The notes below the pieces were generated by a model, which ran no database searches, was not told the origin of the DNA, and saw nothing but the letters and a program-made list of their open reading frames with translations. DNA of 64,000 nucleotides from the NCBI GenBank assembly GCA_934777245.1, contig CAKVND010000001.1, forward strand, positions 1 through 64,000, given 5' to 3'. Numbering within the stretch: the stretch's first letter is position 1; every line of letters starts with the position of its first letter. Positions 25,882 through 35,235 of the stretch are shown one piece after another. The stretch is from an uncultured Candidatus Melainabacteria bacterium (GTDB lineage Bacteria > Cyanobacteriota > Vampirovibrionia > Gastranaerophilales > Gastranaerophilaceae). Both the position numbers and the translations under genes were made by a program.

Positions 25882-27543
25882 ATGGCTGATATTAATATAA
25901 TTATTATCGTAGTTGCTTTTGTTGTTGCAGTCGCAGCAATATACATTTTGTATTCAATTATTTTATACCAAGGCCCAAGCGGTAAAAATGGCGACGATTT
26001 ACAACTCTCGACTAAAAATATTTTAGACCAAGTAGAAGTTCTTTTTGATAAAAAAGAATATTCGCTTGTCCAATTACTTGCAACAAAATATTTAGATCGC
26101 GTACCGAGCCATATCGAAGTTAGAATTTATCTTGCAAAAGCTTATTACGAAGACAAAAAATACAACCAAGCAATTAAACAATGTTCAATTATTTTAAAGA
26201 AAAAACCTAATGATGTTGACACAAGACAAGTTCTTGCCGATTGTTATGTAAAAAAACAACTTACACAAAAAGCAATCAAAGAATACGAATTCTTGTTTGA
26301 AAACAAAAGAGGCGATAAAAATGTAGTTAGAACTTTAGCTGAATTATATAGAGAATCTGACCAATTGTTTTCTTCAATTTCAGCTTACGAGGCTTTGTCT
26401 GACTTAATGGAATTAGATGAAGACATTGCAGATGTTCAATCAATTTTAGCAGAATTGAATGAAGAAGTACATGATTATCCTGCAGCTTTTGAAGCTTACA
26501 AAACTCGTTTAGGAATTTATCCTACGGATGTAAATACAAATAAAAAACTTACTGAACTCTACATTAGAATCAAGAATTATCCGGTCGCAATTGAGACTTT
26601 GCTCTATATGCTTACATTTGTAACAGATGCCAAGACTTTACTATGGATATACGAAACACTTGTTCAGTTGAGCGTTGAAACAGAAGATTTTGAAAATGCA
26701 ATAGAATATTCTGAAAAACTTTTGGATATACAAGGTTCTGACAAATTTAAAGTTAGAAATGACATTGCAACATTCAATATTAAATTAAAAAGAATGGCAG
26801 AAGGTATTGCAATTTTAGAAGACCTTGCAATGATGTCACAAAACGGATTTGATGTAACCTTAGAACTTGCAGATGCTTATATCCAGACAAAAGAATACAA
26901 AAAAGCATTAGAAAAATATTTGCAATTATTAGATAAAGCAACTCCAAGAGAAGCAAAAACAGTTAATTTGTTAATTTGTGAATTGTATATATCTTGGGCA
27001 ATTGATTTGGCTGAACAAGGCAAGATTGATGAATCTTTTGAACAGCTTAAAAATGCAGCTCAATACAATACATTAAATTCAGAAATTTATTACAATAATG
27101 CAAAAAACTATTATCAACAAAAAAATTATACCGGCTGTATAGAATCCTTAAATCAAGCGCTTGAGTACGATAAACAAAATCAATACACCGCAAAATATTT
27201 ATTACTTCAAGCTGATGCGCATCACCAATTAGGACATTTCTTTGAAGAAAAGAAAGCACTTACTGATTTATTGAAATTTGATGAAAAGAATTCTGAAGGC
27301 TTATACCGCGTTGGTATAATGTACGCTTCTCAGCATGATATAAAAAAAGCAGAGGATGCTTTCAAGCAAGCCTTATTATATAATCCGGAATTAATTGAAG
27401 CTAAATATAATTTAGCTCTTTTATATGAAAATAATAATAAAGATAAAGCTAAAGAATTGTATATAGAAATCTTGGAACAAGACCCAACATTTGAAGAAGC
27501 TAAAAATGCTTTAAATGATATGTCTACATCTGATTTCTACTAA
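25882..27543 (+). CDS. Membrane-anchored TPR protein
   Basis: 553 residues: an N-terminal membrane helix (about 4-28, IIIIVVAFVVAVAAIYILY), then at least ten tetratricopeptide repeats facing the cytoplasm (for example KYNQAIKQCSIILKKKPNDV, NYTGCIESLNQALEYDKQN, DIKKAEDAFKQALLYNPELI). The LapB/YciM-like layout (one helix plus TPRs) is noted, but there is no rubredoxin-type zinc motif at the C-terminus. Role unknown; presumably a scaffold. TATAAT is present about 35 nt upstream and GAGAGAG precedes the ATG. Confidence 0.83.
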   Translation: MADINIIIIVVAFVVAVAAIYILYSIILYQGPSGKNGDDLQLSTKNILDQVEVLFDKKEYSLVQLLATKYLDRVPSHIEVRIYLAKAYYEDKKYNQAIKQCSIILKKKPNDVDTRQVLADCYVKKQLTQKAIKEYEFLFENKRGDKNVVRTLAELYRESDQLFSSISAYEALSDLMELDEDIADVQSILAELNEEVHDYPAAFEAYKTRLGIYPTDVNTNKKLTELYIRIKNYPVAIETLLYMLTFVTDAKTLLWIYETLVQLSVETEDFENAIEYSEKLLDIQGSDKFKVRNDIATFNIKLKRMAEGIAILEDLAMMSQNGFDVTLELADAYIQTKEYKKALEKYLQLLDKATPREAKTVNLLICELYISWAIDLAEQGKIDESFEQLKNAAQYNTLNSEIYYNNAKNYYQQKNYTGCIESLNQALEYDKQNQYTAKYLLLQADAHHQLGHFFEEKKALTDLLKFDEKNSEGLYRVGIMYASQHDIKKAEDAFKQALLYNPELIEAKYNLALLYENNNKDKAKELYIEILEQDPTFEEAKNALNDMSTSDFY

Positions 27544-27707
27544 ACATCTTCCGGAATATAGACTACAGCGTCACTTAAATAATTTCTTGCTGTTTCTATA
27601 TCGGAAAATCTGGGTACAATTCTTTGATAGTCCTGTACAATGGATAAAATGTCGTCTACAGACATTTTAATAATTCTGCGCTCACCTGATTCAATAATTC
27701 TCGCCAT
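27540..27707 (-). CDS. Small hypothetical protein, 55 residues
   Basis: A 55-codon frame, MARIIESGERRIIKMSVDDI to VVYIPEDV, with a strong ribosome site (AGAGGAAG, 3-4 nt spacing). Its stop overlaps the stop of the convergent TPR gene by 4 nt. The balanced composition and the ribosome site argue for a real gene. No family is recognised; a DUF-type or regulatory peptide is possible. Confidence 0.65.
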   Translation of the reverse strand: MARIIESGERRIIKMSVDDILSIVQDYQRIVPRFSDIETARNYLSDAVVYIPEDV

Positions 27708-27788
27708 AACTTCCTCTGCTTTTCATATCTTTGCTACAAAAGATTTATCGGCAATATTTTCTTAAACTTAAGCCAGAACTCTTTGAAA

Positions 27789-28322
27789 TCAATTGTTTGC
27801 GTTAGGAAAGACTTCTCCGCTTTGAATATAAATTTCAAACTCTTCTTGAATATTCACGCTTGCAGCCGTCAAAATATAATCTTCTAAATGAATTTTTTTA
27901 AACATCTGAGCCGGTTTGCCAAGCTTATATTCTGCTTCGTACTTTGTCCACTCATTATAAAACTCTTCTAAAGTTGTACACTTAAATCCCATACGTTTAG
28001 AAATCTCTTCAAACTCTCGAAGCTTGATTTTTTCGATATCAATTCCGCAATCATAGTCAGAAAAAGCAAGCGCAATATAATCATTACTATGACTTATGCT
28101 AAAAAATTTTTCTCGCGTCTTTAAGAAAGGTTTTTTACCGTTAAAAACAATTTCGCGATTTTCTATTTGATAGAAATCTCTTAGAATTCTATCTACCATT
28201 AAATATGAAAGACAATGCTCGTTCCATTTTTTAGGATTAGAAATCTCTTTTTTTTGAAACTCTTTTAAAAGTTCTTTATGAACATTATCCGCATCAACTA
28301 TCTCAATTACAAAAATATCCAT
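27789..28322 (-). CDS. 4'-phosphopantetheinyl transferase (Sfp/AcpT type)
   Basis: 177 residues. The motifs of the superfamily are present: GKKPFL, ISHSNDYIALAFS, the magnesium-binding GIDIEKIK and WTKYEAEYKLG (the W/F-xx-KEAxxK motif, here with Y for K at one position). It moves phosphopantetheine from CoA to carrier proteins. At 177 residues it is shorter than Sfp (about 220) but near other compact forms. There is no Shine-Dalgarno sequence; the promoter ends 6 nt before the ATG. Confidence 0.83.
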   Translation of the reverse strand: MDIFVIEIVDADNVHKELLKEFQKKEISNPKKWNEHCLSYLMVDRILRDFYQIENREIVFNGKKPFLKTREKFFSISHSNDYIALAFSDYDCGIDIEKIKLREFEEISKRMGFKCTTLEEFYNEWTKYEAEYKLGKPAQMFKKIHLEDYILTAASVNIQEEFEIYIQSGEVFPNANN

Positions 28323-28328
28323 AAATTA

Positions 28329-28356
28329 ATTATAGTTAAAAAGGCGTAGTGGTCAA
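28329..28356 (-). promoter_or_regulatory. Promoter of the phosphopantetheinyl transferase gene
   Basis: Minus strand TTGACC (28356-28351), 16-nt spacer, TATAAT (28334-28329), 6 nt to the ATG at 28322. Predicts a leaderless transcript. Confidence 0.75.
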
Positions 28357-28469
28357 ATGTAAAATGTTTTATTTTTTTATTTTGTTTTGTGGATTGCTTC
28401 GTCGTGCTGTCATTGTGCACTACTGTCCGGTAAAAATTAAGTTACAGTACTAATAAAAGTTTCTAAAAA

Positions 28470-28590
28470 GCTAGATTCTTCGGTTCTAATCGAACCTCAG
28501 AATGACGGCACACTTGAAAGTCTAACGCCAAGTCATTGCGAGGAGCAACGATTATAACTGGCGACGAAGCAATCCATTATATAAATTTTC
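28470..28590. repeat. Dispersed GTCATTGCGAG...GACGAAGCAATCC repeat
   Basis: Contains CAGAATGACGGCACACTTGA, then GTCATTGCGAGGAGCAACG and GCGACGAAGCAATCCATTA. The same order of blocks occurs at 31010-31085. The outer ATTGC and GCAAT blocks can pair. The rest of the gap from 28323 to 28707 shows no gene. Confidence 0.65.
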
Positions 28591-28707
28591 GTAGCAATTC
28601 TGTAATATTACGTTTTCGAGTTTGTTAATAGGATATTTCACACAATAAATTTTAAATCCTCTTATTTACTTATTCCTTTTTTTACAAATAAGATTTACAA
28701 TACTTTT

Positions 28708-29661
28708 ATGGAAAATTTGTTAAAAATTAAAAATCTTAACCTTTTTTTTAACCAATATCAAGCATTATATAACGTTAATTTGGAACTAAAAAAAGGCATA
28801 ATGCACGCACTTGTCGGAGAATCAGGTTGTGGAAAAACAATGACAGCAATGTCTGTTATGCGACTTTTACCAAAATCAGCAATAATTAAAAGCGGAGAAA
28901 TTATTTTTAATGGTGAAAATCTTTTAGATTATAAAGAAAAACAAATGCGTGAATTGCGCGGAAACAAAATTGCCTTGATTCCGCAAGACCCTATGACTTC
29001 ACTCAATCCATTGTACACAATCGGGAATCAACTTGTTGAAGCTATAAGAGCACACCGCAAAGTCAATCATAGACAAGCTTTAAGAAAAGCGCGCGAAGTT
29101 TTAGATTTAGTAAAAATTCCGGATGTCGACAATAAACTCAACTTTTATCCGCACGAATTTTCCGGCGGAATGAAACAAAGAATAATTATTGCTATGGCGC
29201 TTGCTTGCAAAGCAGAATTGATAATTGCAGACGAACCGACAACCGCTTTAGATGTAACCATCCAAAAACAAATTATGGATTTGATTGATGAAATAAAAAA
29301 AGAATTTAAAACAACAATTCTTTTAATTTCACACGATTTAGCACTCGTAAGCAATTATGCAGATGCCGTTTCTGTAATGTATTCAGGCCACATTGTAGAA
29401 GAAGCTCAAGCAAATGATTTTTTTAAAAACCCAAAACATCCATATTCTATAGCATTATTAAATTCTTTACCGGAAAAAAATCCGGCATTAAAACTTAAAA
29501 CAATTGAAGGAGCACCGCCAAGTATTCAGGAAGAGATTTTTGGATGCAAATTTCATCCGCGCTGTGACTATTTTAAAGCTGGTATCTGTGATACAAAAAA
29601 ACCTAAACTTGAAGAAACTGCTATTTATCATTCCGTTGCATGTTTTTGGCAAAAAAATTAG
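28708..29661 (+). CDS. Oligopeptide/dipeptide ABC transporter ATP-binding protein
   Basis: 317 residues of the OppD/DppD type: Walker A GESGCGKT, Q-loop ALIPQDPMTSLNPLY, signature FSGGMKQR, Walker B ELIIADEPTTALDVT, H-loop LISHDLAL, and the C-terminal oligopeptide extension with cysteines (GCKFHPRCDYFKAGICD). It powers peptide or nickel uptake with a permease pair not seen in the window, so it is an orphan here. No Shine-Dalgarno sequence; TACAAT ends 6 nt before the ATG. Confidence 0.9.
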   Translation: MENLLKIKNLNLFFNQYQALYNVNLELKKGIMHALVGESGCGKTMTAMSVMRLLPKSAIIKSGEIIFNGENLLDYKEKQMRELRGNKIALIPQDPMTSLNPLYTIGNQLVEAIRAHRKVNHRQALRKAREVLDLVKIPDVDNKLNFYPHEFSGGMKQRIIIAMALACKAELIIADEPTTALDVTIQKQIMDLIDEIKKEFKTTILLISHDLALVSNYADAVSVMYSGHIVEEAQANDFFKNPKHPYSIALLNSLPEKNPALKLKTIEGAPPSIQEEIFGCKFHPRCDYFKAGICDTKKPKLEETAIYHSVACFWQKN

Positions 29662-30653
29662 TTTGTTTTCTTTGTTCCATCTTCTTTGTGTTCATTAACA
29701 TATTGTTGTGCAATCGTTGCAGCTCGTTTAAGAGTTGCATCTATTTCACCGTCTTTTTTGTTTCTATTGTACATAGCAACTACAGTATTTGCAGACTTGT
29801 ATTTGTCTGCACTGCCGTCTAATGCCATCCTAAAATGATAGATTGCAGTTTGTAAATCTCTTTTTGTATACGAAACATCGTCTTTTAGAGTGCCGTCATC
29901 ACGAACTTTTTCATTATATTTTTTATCAGAAGTTCTTCTTAATTTTGTACTATCAGCTTTATCAAGTTCATAATTATCAACTTCTGCTTGAAGTCTTTCT
30001 TTCTGAGCTTTAAGTTCTTCAATTTTTTGATTGATTTCATTTTCTTTAGCTTGTACAGCAGTTTCTTTATCTTCATTAGCTTTTTTAACTTCAGCTTCAG
30101 CGACTGTAAATGCTTTCTTTTTAGCATCAATGTCTAAATCCTTGATTTGCTGTTGAATGTTTGCTTTTTCTGTATCATCTGTAGCAGTCGCTAATTTAGC
30201 TTCTAATTCACCCTTTTTCTTTGTCGCATCGTCTAAAGCTTCTCTCGCACTTTTTTGTGTGCTTTCAGCATTTGTAATATTTGTATAATACTTTGCGTCG
30301 ATTTCATTTTTGGGATCTTTAGCATTCAAATCTGCAATTTGTTTATCAATATTTTCAATCTGAGCTTTATTTTTTGCATAAGTTGCTTTATCACTTTGTC
30401 TTTCACTTTGAGATTGACTAACAGCCTTACCAACAACTCCAAATACAGAATTTGCAACTGCCATACCTGCCATTGCATCATAGTTTACATTGTTATAGAA
30501 ACCAAAACCCATTGTACCGTATGGTGTCATACTACCAAATATACTTGAATTCATTCCAAAAGTACCACCGAAACTTCCTAACATAGAGCTAAAGTTTTGT
30601 TTAGCCCAATTTTGCCAAGAGGTATTATTTTGGTTAAAATTAATAATTGTCAT
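29658..30653 (-). CDS. Hypothetical coiled-coil protein with Gly/Phe/Asn-rich N-terminus
   Basis: 331 residues. The first 65 are rich in Gly, Phe, Met and Asn (SMLGSFGGTFGMNSSIFGS) and include an alanine-rich segment (MAGMAVANSVFGVVGKA). Residues 75-230 are a charged coiled-coil; the end is a small basic domain. There is no signal peptide or membrane helix. It resembles in build the 890-residue protein at 55021. Its stop overlaps the ABC gene stop by 4 nt. TTTATATATATGTAA lies upstream, like the element near other unknown genes. Function unknown. Confidence 0.7.
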   Translation of the reverse strand: MTIINFNQNNTSWQNWAKQNFSSMLGSFGGTFGMNSSIFGSMTPYGTMGFGFYNNVNYDAMAGMAVANSVFGVVGKAVSQSQSERQSDKATYAKNKAQIENIDKQIADLNAKDPKNEIDAKYYTNITNAESTQKSAREALDDATKKKGELEAKLATATDDTEKANIQQQIKDLDIDAKKKAFTVAEAEVKKANEDKETAVQAKENEINQKIEELKAQKERLQAEVDNYELDKADSTKLRRTSDKKYNEKVRDDGTLKDDVSYTKRDLQTAIYHFRMALDGSADKYKSANTVVAMYNRNKKDGEIDATLKRAATIAQQYVNEHKEDGTKKTN

Positions 30654-30758
30654 AATTTATATCTCATCTTAATCTTACATATATATAAAGTGTATAAAAA
30701 ATGCACAATTTCAAGAAAATAGACATTCGTAACAAAACTTTACACAAAATCCACTTGA

Positions 30759-30840
30759 GACTCCAACTCCCTGTCATCGCGAGACGTTGCGGCCATTCAG
30801 ACAACGAAGCAATCCATTGATGTTTATTTAAGCATCGTAA
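30759..30840. repeat. Dispersed repeat with GATGTTTATTTAAGCATC end
   Basis: Carries GTCATCGCGAGACGTTGCGG, CCATTCAGACAACGAAGCAA and TGATGTTTATTTAAGCATC. The same series is present in inverse orientation at about 54848-54925, with few changes. Confidence 0.65.
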
Positions 30841-31085
30841 TAAAGGGAATCACCCCCTCTCCAAGGGGGAGGGTAGAATTGACTCGTTTATCTGAATGTC
30901 TTTAGCTTGTCCCCTCTCCTATGGAGAGGGTTAGGGAGAGGGTATTATAAACTATAAAAAACATTTTCACAAAACTAGATTGCCACGAAAATCTGGCGAT
31001 TTTCTCACAATGACGCCACACTTGAAACTCCGGCACCCAGTCATTGCGAGAAGCGACTGCCATTAAGGCGACGAAGCAATCCATT
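30841..31085. repeat. Composite dispersed repeat (CCCTCTCC block plus CATTGCGAG block)
   Basis: Holds CCCCTCTCCAAGGGGGAGGG, CCCCTCTCCTATGGAGAGGG, then a segment (about 30945-31016) that is inverted relative to 53163-53245, including GATTGCCACGAAAATC and TATTATAAACTATAAAAAA, and finally a CATTGCGAGAAGCGACTGCC...GACGAAGCAATCC block. No gene is seen between 30654 and 31230; the 71-codon frame here is repeat-derived. Confidence 0.65.
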
Positions 31086-31230
31086 GTATAAAAACAAACT
31101 AGCATATACTTTATCAACTTAAATTTTATTCAAACAGTAATAACAACAAAAAGGAAATTGCAAACACATTTAATTTTTTAATACAAACATCTTATTTTGT
31201 AAATTTTTGTAAAGATTATAACAAAATTCC

Positions 31231-31257
31231 TAAAGTTTTTGAAAAATATGCCGATAA
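31231..31257 (+). promoter_or_regulatory. Sigma-28 (FliA) promoter
   Basis: TAAA (31231-31234), a 15-nt spacer, GCCGATAA (31250-31257): an exact match to the flagellar sigma-28 consensus. The ATG of the downstream gene is 30 nt after the -10 box. Confidence 0.8.
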
Positions 31258-31287
31258 CATTATTACAAAGAATAGGGACAGACGGAT

Positions 31288-31701
31288 ATGGCAGAAACAT
31301 TTAATCTGAATAATTTCTTACAAACGTACAAAACTCAAACATACGATCCGACAAAACAGCACGCAGCTGCTGAAGAGCGCATGGAAGAGCGTTTGCAAGA
31401 ACAAGCAGCAGAAGCCGTTAAAAACAAAGGTTTTCTATCACTAACATTATCTGAAAAAATGGCAGAATTAGGAGTCGGCGAAAGGGTTCTTCAACAAGTT
31501 GCAGATACTGCAACAGGCCTTGTTACAGATATTGTTAACCCATTAAATGATTATTTAAAAAAATACGAAAATATTTTTGACCAAAGAGTATACCACTCAG
31601 AAATTCAAAGTTATGCAAAACAAATGTTCTTCGCTTCTCAAGCAATGAAACAAGAAGCATCCGAAGATACAACCGGACAAAACTTCGTATATGATATGTA
31701 A
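31288..31701 (+). CDS. Hypothetical protein under a sigma-28 promoter
   Basis: 137 residues, soluble and mostly helical, with a charged stretch (AAAEERMEERLQEQAAEAV) and a hydrophobic-faced helix (RVLQQVADTATGLVTDIVNP). There is no signal peptide. No named family is recognised. The exact sigma-28 promoter suggests a late flagellar or chemotaxis role, possibly an accessory or export substrate; motAB lies 4 kb away. A terminator follows the gene, so it is monocistronic. Confidence 0.75.
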   Translation: MAETFNLNNFLQTYKTQTYDPTKQHAAAEERMEERLQEQAAEAVKNKGFLSLTLSEKMAELGVGERVLQQVADTATGLVTDIVNPLNDYLKKYENIFDQRVYHSEIQSYAKQMFFASQAMKQEASEDTTGQNFVYDM

Positions 31702-31729
31702 TTCTCACTCCTTTTTTTTAATACATAAC

Positions 31730-31754
31730 GTTCACACATAGTGTGAGCATTATT
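31730..31754 (+). terminator. Terminator after the sigma-28 dependent gene
   Basis: Stem GTTCACAC / GTGTGAGC with a 3-nt loop, followed by ATTATTTTTT. Confidence 0.8.
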
Positions 31755-31808
31755 TTTTATAAAAATTAATTGTGCAAAAATTTATGCCATTAAGGTATAA
31801 TTGTTTTT

Positions 31809-34013
31809 ATGAAATACGCATTGGTTTTAGTAAATATAAAAGGACTTGGTGTTAAGACTTTTAGTTATTTAATTCCTGATGAGATGAAATCAATCATCCA
31901 AATCGGGCAAGCTGTTCTTGTGCCTTTTGGCAGACAAGGTTTGATTAACGCGTTCATTGTCGGCTTTTCAGATTATCTTCCGGGGGATTTTCGCGCAAAA
32001 AAAATAAATAAAATCATTGACACGACACCTCTTTTTTCTTTAAAATACTTAAAACTTTTAGAATGGGTGGCAAATTATTATTGTACAGATTTCGTAACTG
32101 TTTTAAATGCAGCACTTCCAATGAAATTAATAGAAAAAAACGCAAAAATAGAACTTTCTGTTGCTTTTATTAACGATGAAGCTGAAGGACTTACAAAAAG
32201 ACAAAAAGAAATCCTTGTATTATTAAAAGAGCGCGGTAAATGTTCTTTAATAGAATTTGAAGAAATTGCCAAAACAACGCGAACAACGATGAAAAAGCTT
32301 GCGGAACTCGGTTGTATAAAAATTGAGCAAGAATATATTTACAGAAATCCGCTTGCAATCTTCAAAAACGTAGAAACAGAACCGCTTTACGAACTTTCAG
32401 GCGAACAAGTTACTGCTTACGAAGGTATAAAAGCTAAAATGAAATCACCAAACCCGATTTTATTACATGGCGTTACCGCTTCCGGCAAAACCGAAGTTTA
32501 TTTTAAGCTAATCAAAGATGTAATTGATTCCGGTAGAAATGTTTTATTTTTAGCTCCTGAAATCGCCTTGGCGTCTCAACTTACAAAGCGACTTGCACGC
32601 AAATTCGGAATTCGAGATGTCGCAATTTGGCATAGTAGCATTTCTGAAGGTGAAAAATATGACGTTTGGCAAAGGCTTTATAAAAACGATATTAAAATTC
32701 TTGCAGGTGCGCGTTCGGCGGTTTTTGCACCTCTACAAAATATCGGTCTGATTATTATTGACGAAGAACACGAAAGTGCTTATAAACAAACAAATCCGGC
32801 ACCAAGGTATGATGCAAGAATTGTAGCCAGACGCCTTGCACAATTCCACCAAGCGCCATTACTTCTAGGTTCTGCGACTCCGGATATTTCGACTTATTAT
32901 TATGCGACGAACAATAATAATTTGTTTGAAATGCGAAAACGTTTCAACAATTCACCGCTTGCGAAACCACAAGTTATTAATATGCAAGAATATGGTAAAG
33001 CGTCTTATCGCGGTATAATTTCGAAACCATTACAAACAGAAATAACAGAAACTCTTGAGCGCAATCAACAAGTTATTTTGTTAATGAACAGACGCGGATA
33101 TTCGACTTATACTCAATGTAAAGCTTGCGGAACGGTTATAGAGTGTCCGGATTGTTCTATTCCAATGATTTGGCACACTAGCGTAAAGAAACTAAAATGC
33201 CATTATTGCAATAGAGAAATGAGTTTTCCTGATTATTGTCCACAATGCGGTAGCGATGCGTTGTCTACCTCCGGAGTCGGAACGCAGAAAATCGAAACTT
33301 TGATTAAAGAGCTTTATCCTTACGCGCGAGTTGAAAGAATTGACAGCGACATTTTAACGAGAAAAAATGCGCATATAGAGCTTTTAAATAAATTCCAAAA
33401 CGGTGAAATTGATATTTTAGTCGGAACGCAAATGATTGCAAAAGGTCTTGATAATCCAAACGTTACGTTAGTGGGAGTATTGAGCGCAGATTCAGGATTT
33501 AATATTCCGGACTTTAGAGCTTCCGAACGTGGGTTTCAATTACTCACACAGGTTGCAGGACGCGCCGGAAGAGGAGAATTTAAGGGTAAAGTTTTATTCC
33601 AAACATATAATCCCGATTATTATGCTTTTCAAACAGCTAAAGCACAAGATTATGAAAAATTTTTCGAAACTGAAATCAAAGCAAGACAAGAATTTGACTA
33701 TCCGCCGTTTAGCCAAATTATTCGATTAATTTTATCTTCACAGAACAATTTTAGGGCTGAAAAATCAGCAATGGAAATTGCACTAAGATTGACTACAATG
33801 ACTGAAAAGTTTGGTTTTGGCGAATACTTAGAAACATTAGGTCCAACTCCTTGTGTTATCGAGAAATTAAACGGTTACTACAGATTTCAAATTTTGATTA
33901 AAAACAAATTATCCCAAAAAGGACACGATTTTGTATCAAAATTTTTGAGCAAAATAACGCTTCCTAAAGACATAAAACTTGCAATTGACGTAGATCCTTT
34001 GGATATTTTATAA
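31809..34013 (+). CDS. priA: PriA, primosomal replication restart helicase
   Basis: 734 residues: N-terminal 3'-DNA binding domain, winged helix, superfamily 2 helicase core (Walker A GVTASGKTEV, DEEH box IIIDEEHES, GSATPDIST), and the zinc-binding region with paired cysteines (CKACG, CPDC, CHYC, CPQC) inserted between the helicase lobes. It reloads the replisome at collapsed forks. The AT-rich upstream TATAAT ends 7 nt before the ATG with no Shine-Dalgarno site, suggesting a leaderless mRNA. Confidence 0.95.
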   Translation: MKYALVLVNIKGLGVKTFSYLIPDEMKSIIQIGQAVLVPFGRQGLINAFIVGFSDYLPGDFRAKKINKIIDTTPLFSLKYLKLLEWVANYYCTDFVTVLNAALPMKLIEKNAKIELSVAFINDEAEGLTKRQKEILVLLKERGKCSLIEFEEIAKTTRTTMKKLAELGCIKIEQEYIYRNPLAIFKNVETEPLYELSGEQVTAYEGIKAKMKSPNPILLHGVTASGKTEVYFKLIKDVIDSGRNVLFLAPEIALASQLTKRLARKFGIRDVAIWHSSISEGEKYDVWQRLYKNDIKILAGARSAVFAPLQNIGLIIIDEEHESAYKQTNPAPRYDARIVARRLAQFHQAPLLLGSATPDISTYYYATNNNNLFEMRKRFNNSPLAKPQVINMQEYGKASYRGIISKPLQTEITETLERNQQVILLMNRRGYSTYTQCKACGTVIECPDCSIPMIWHTSVKKLKCHYCNREMSFPDYCPQCGSDALSTSGVGTQKIETLIKELYPYARVERIDSDILTRKNAHIELLNKFQNGEIDILVGTQMIAKGLDNPNVTLVGVLSADSGFNIPDFRASERGFQLLTQVAGRAGRGEFKGKVLFQTYNPDYYAFQTAKAQDYEKFFETEIKARQEFDYPPFSQIIRLILSSQNNFRAEKSAMEIALRLTTMTEKFGFGEYLETLGPTPCVIEKLNGYYRFQILIKNKLSQKGHDFVSKFLSKITLPKDIKLAIDVDPLDIL

Positions 34014-34135
34014 ATAAAAATTATTTTTATAGACCAAATGGTCTATACAGTTAATCCTAAATTTTAACCTACTGATTGATGGCATGGGCATGTCAATTTA
34101 GTAGACTATTATTAAGGGAGAGAGAGTATACTATT

Positions 34136-35179
34136 ATGAAGAGAACATTGTTGTTTTTGGGCATGTTTTTATCAATGTTAGCAGTTTCTGCAGAAGAAAA
34201 TGTTTTACAGTCTATTGAAATCGTGCCGGTTAAGGATACATATAATATTGTTTTGGTTTCAGATAAAGCCGTTGACGTTAAGAAAACTGTTAAAGCACCA
34301 AATCAAATCACATTAAATATGAAAGATATTAGAGCTTCAAAAACTCTAAATACTGTTTATAACAACGTTTCCAACGTAGATACAGTTATGGTTGAACCTG
34401 CAGGAAATGGAATCAGTATATTCTTCCAAGCAGAAAATGCAGCGGGCGCAAGTGTTTCATTCGATTCTTTAGCTCCTGTTATGCCAAAGAAAGCAGAAAC
34501 ACAAAGCGTTAAATTGAGCAATCCAATTGAAAGCTATGCTCCGATTTATAAAGAAGATATGAATCAAGCTAAAACTTCAAGCTTATTTCAACGTTTGCAA
34601 AAATCTTCTGCAGTAGAAGGTATTAAAGATTCTGTTGATGAAGATACTGTTTCTGATACAGCAAACAAAGCTTTTTCTTTCGGACTAGTTGGATTGTTAG
34701 CTTTTGCAGTTATCAGATTATTCAAACGTAAAGAACCGGATATGAAAATCGGCCTATCTCAAAGCTTAACTGATAGAGAAATTGAAATGTACAAAGGCGC
34801 ACAACAAATCGGTTCATCTCACATTGCTCCTGAAAAACCATTTACAACTGTTAATTATGGTTTAAACGCTTATCAAAGAGAAAACAGAAATCCTTATGAA
34901 TCAGAAGCTCCAATTCATAATCCTAGATTGAGAAATTTTGTTAATCCAATACAACAACAAAATATACAAACAATGAGCCAGCCTCAAAGACAAGCAACAG
35001 CTGTTCAACAAGCAGTTAGAAAAAATACAACTCCTGTTAATACAGCACCCGTTAATCAATCAAATCCAAATATTGACAACTTGAAATTCTTGGAATCAAT
35101 GACCGCAATTTATGAAAAAAGCGGCAGACACGATTTGGCACAAGGCTTGAAGGCTAGTTTGAATAAGAATTTGAAATAA
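34136..35179 (+). CDS. Secreted/membrane protein with AMIN-like domain
   Basis: 347 residues: signal peptide (LLFLGMFLSMLAVSA), an AMIN-like beta domain (about 25-120, SIEIVPVKDTYNIVLVSD), a linker, a membrane helix (about 185-205, FGLVGLLAFAVIRLF) followed by a basic stop, and a long Gln/Asn-rich tail with a final helix. AMIN domains target peptidoglycan or secretins; the match is by pattern only. An in-frame ATG 60 nt upstream would bury the signal peptide, so 34136 is used; AAGGGAGAGAGAG lies upstream. Confidence 0.6.
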   Translation: MKRTLLFLGMFLSMLAVSAEENVLQSIEIVPVKDTYNIVLVSDKAVDVKKTVKAPNQITLNMKDIRASKTLNTVYNNVSNVDTVMVEPAGNGISIFFQAENAAGASVSFDSLAPVMPKKAETQSVKLSNPIESYAPIYKEDMNQAKTSSLFQRLQKSSAVEGIKDSVDEDTVSDTANKAFSFGLVGLLAFAVIRLFKRKEPDMKIGLSQSLTDREIEMYKGAQQIGSSHIAPEKPFTTVNYGLNAYQRENRNPYESEAPIHNPRLRNFVNPIQQQNIQTMSQPQRQATAVQQAVRKNTTPVNTAPVNQSNPNIDNLKFLESMTAIYEKSGRHDLAQGLKASLNKNLK

Positions 35180-35183
35180 ATAA

Positions 35184-35235
35184 TTAAATAATAAAAAATG
35201 GTGCATCTACAGATGCACCATTTTTTATTATTTAA
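35184..35235. terminator. Bidirectional terminator
   Basis: A perfect 25-bp inverted repeat with a 2-nt loop; core GGTGCATCT / AGATGCACC flanked by A and T runs on both sides. It serves the AMIN-like gene and the convergent motA-motB operon, and overlaps the last codons of the latter. Confidence 0.92.

Noticed and set aside
29939..30130. Lys/Leu-rich 63-codon frame inside the coiled-coil gene
   Set aside because: Out-of-frame reading of a repetitive coiled-coil coding region.
28470..31085. CRISPR-like spacing of repeated blocks
   Set aside because: The repeats are dispersed, differ in length and flanks, lack uniform spacers and have no cas genes nearby.
30902..31117. 71-codon minus-strand frame
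   Set aside because: Entirely within dispersed repeats (CATTGCGAG and CCCTCTCC blocks); no ribosome site.
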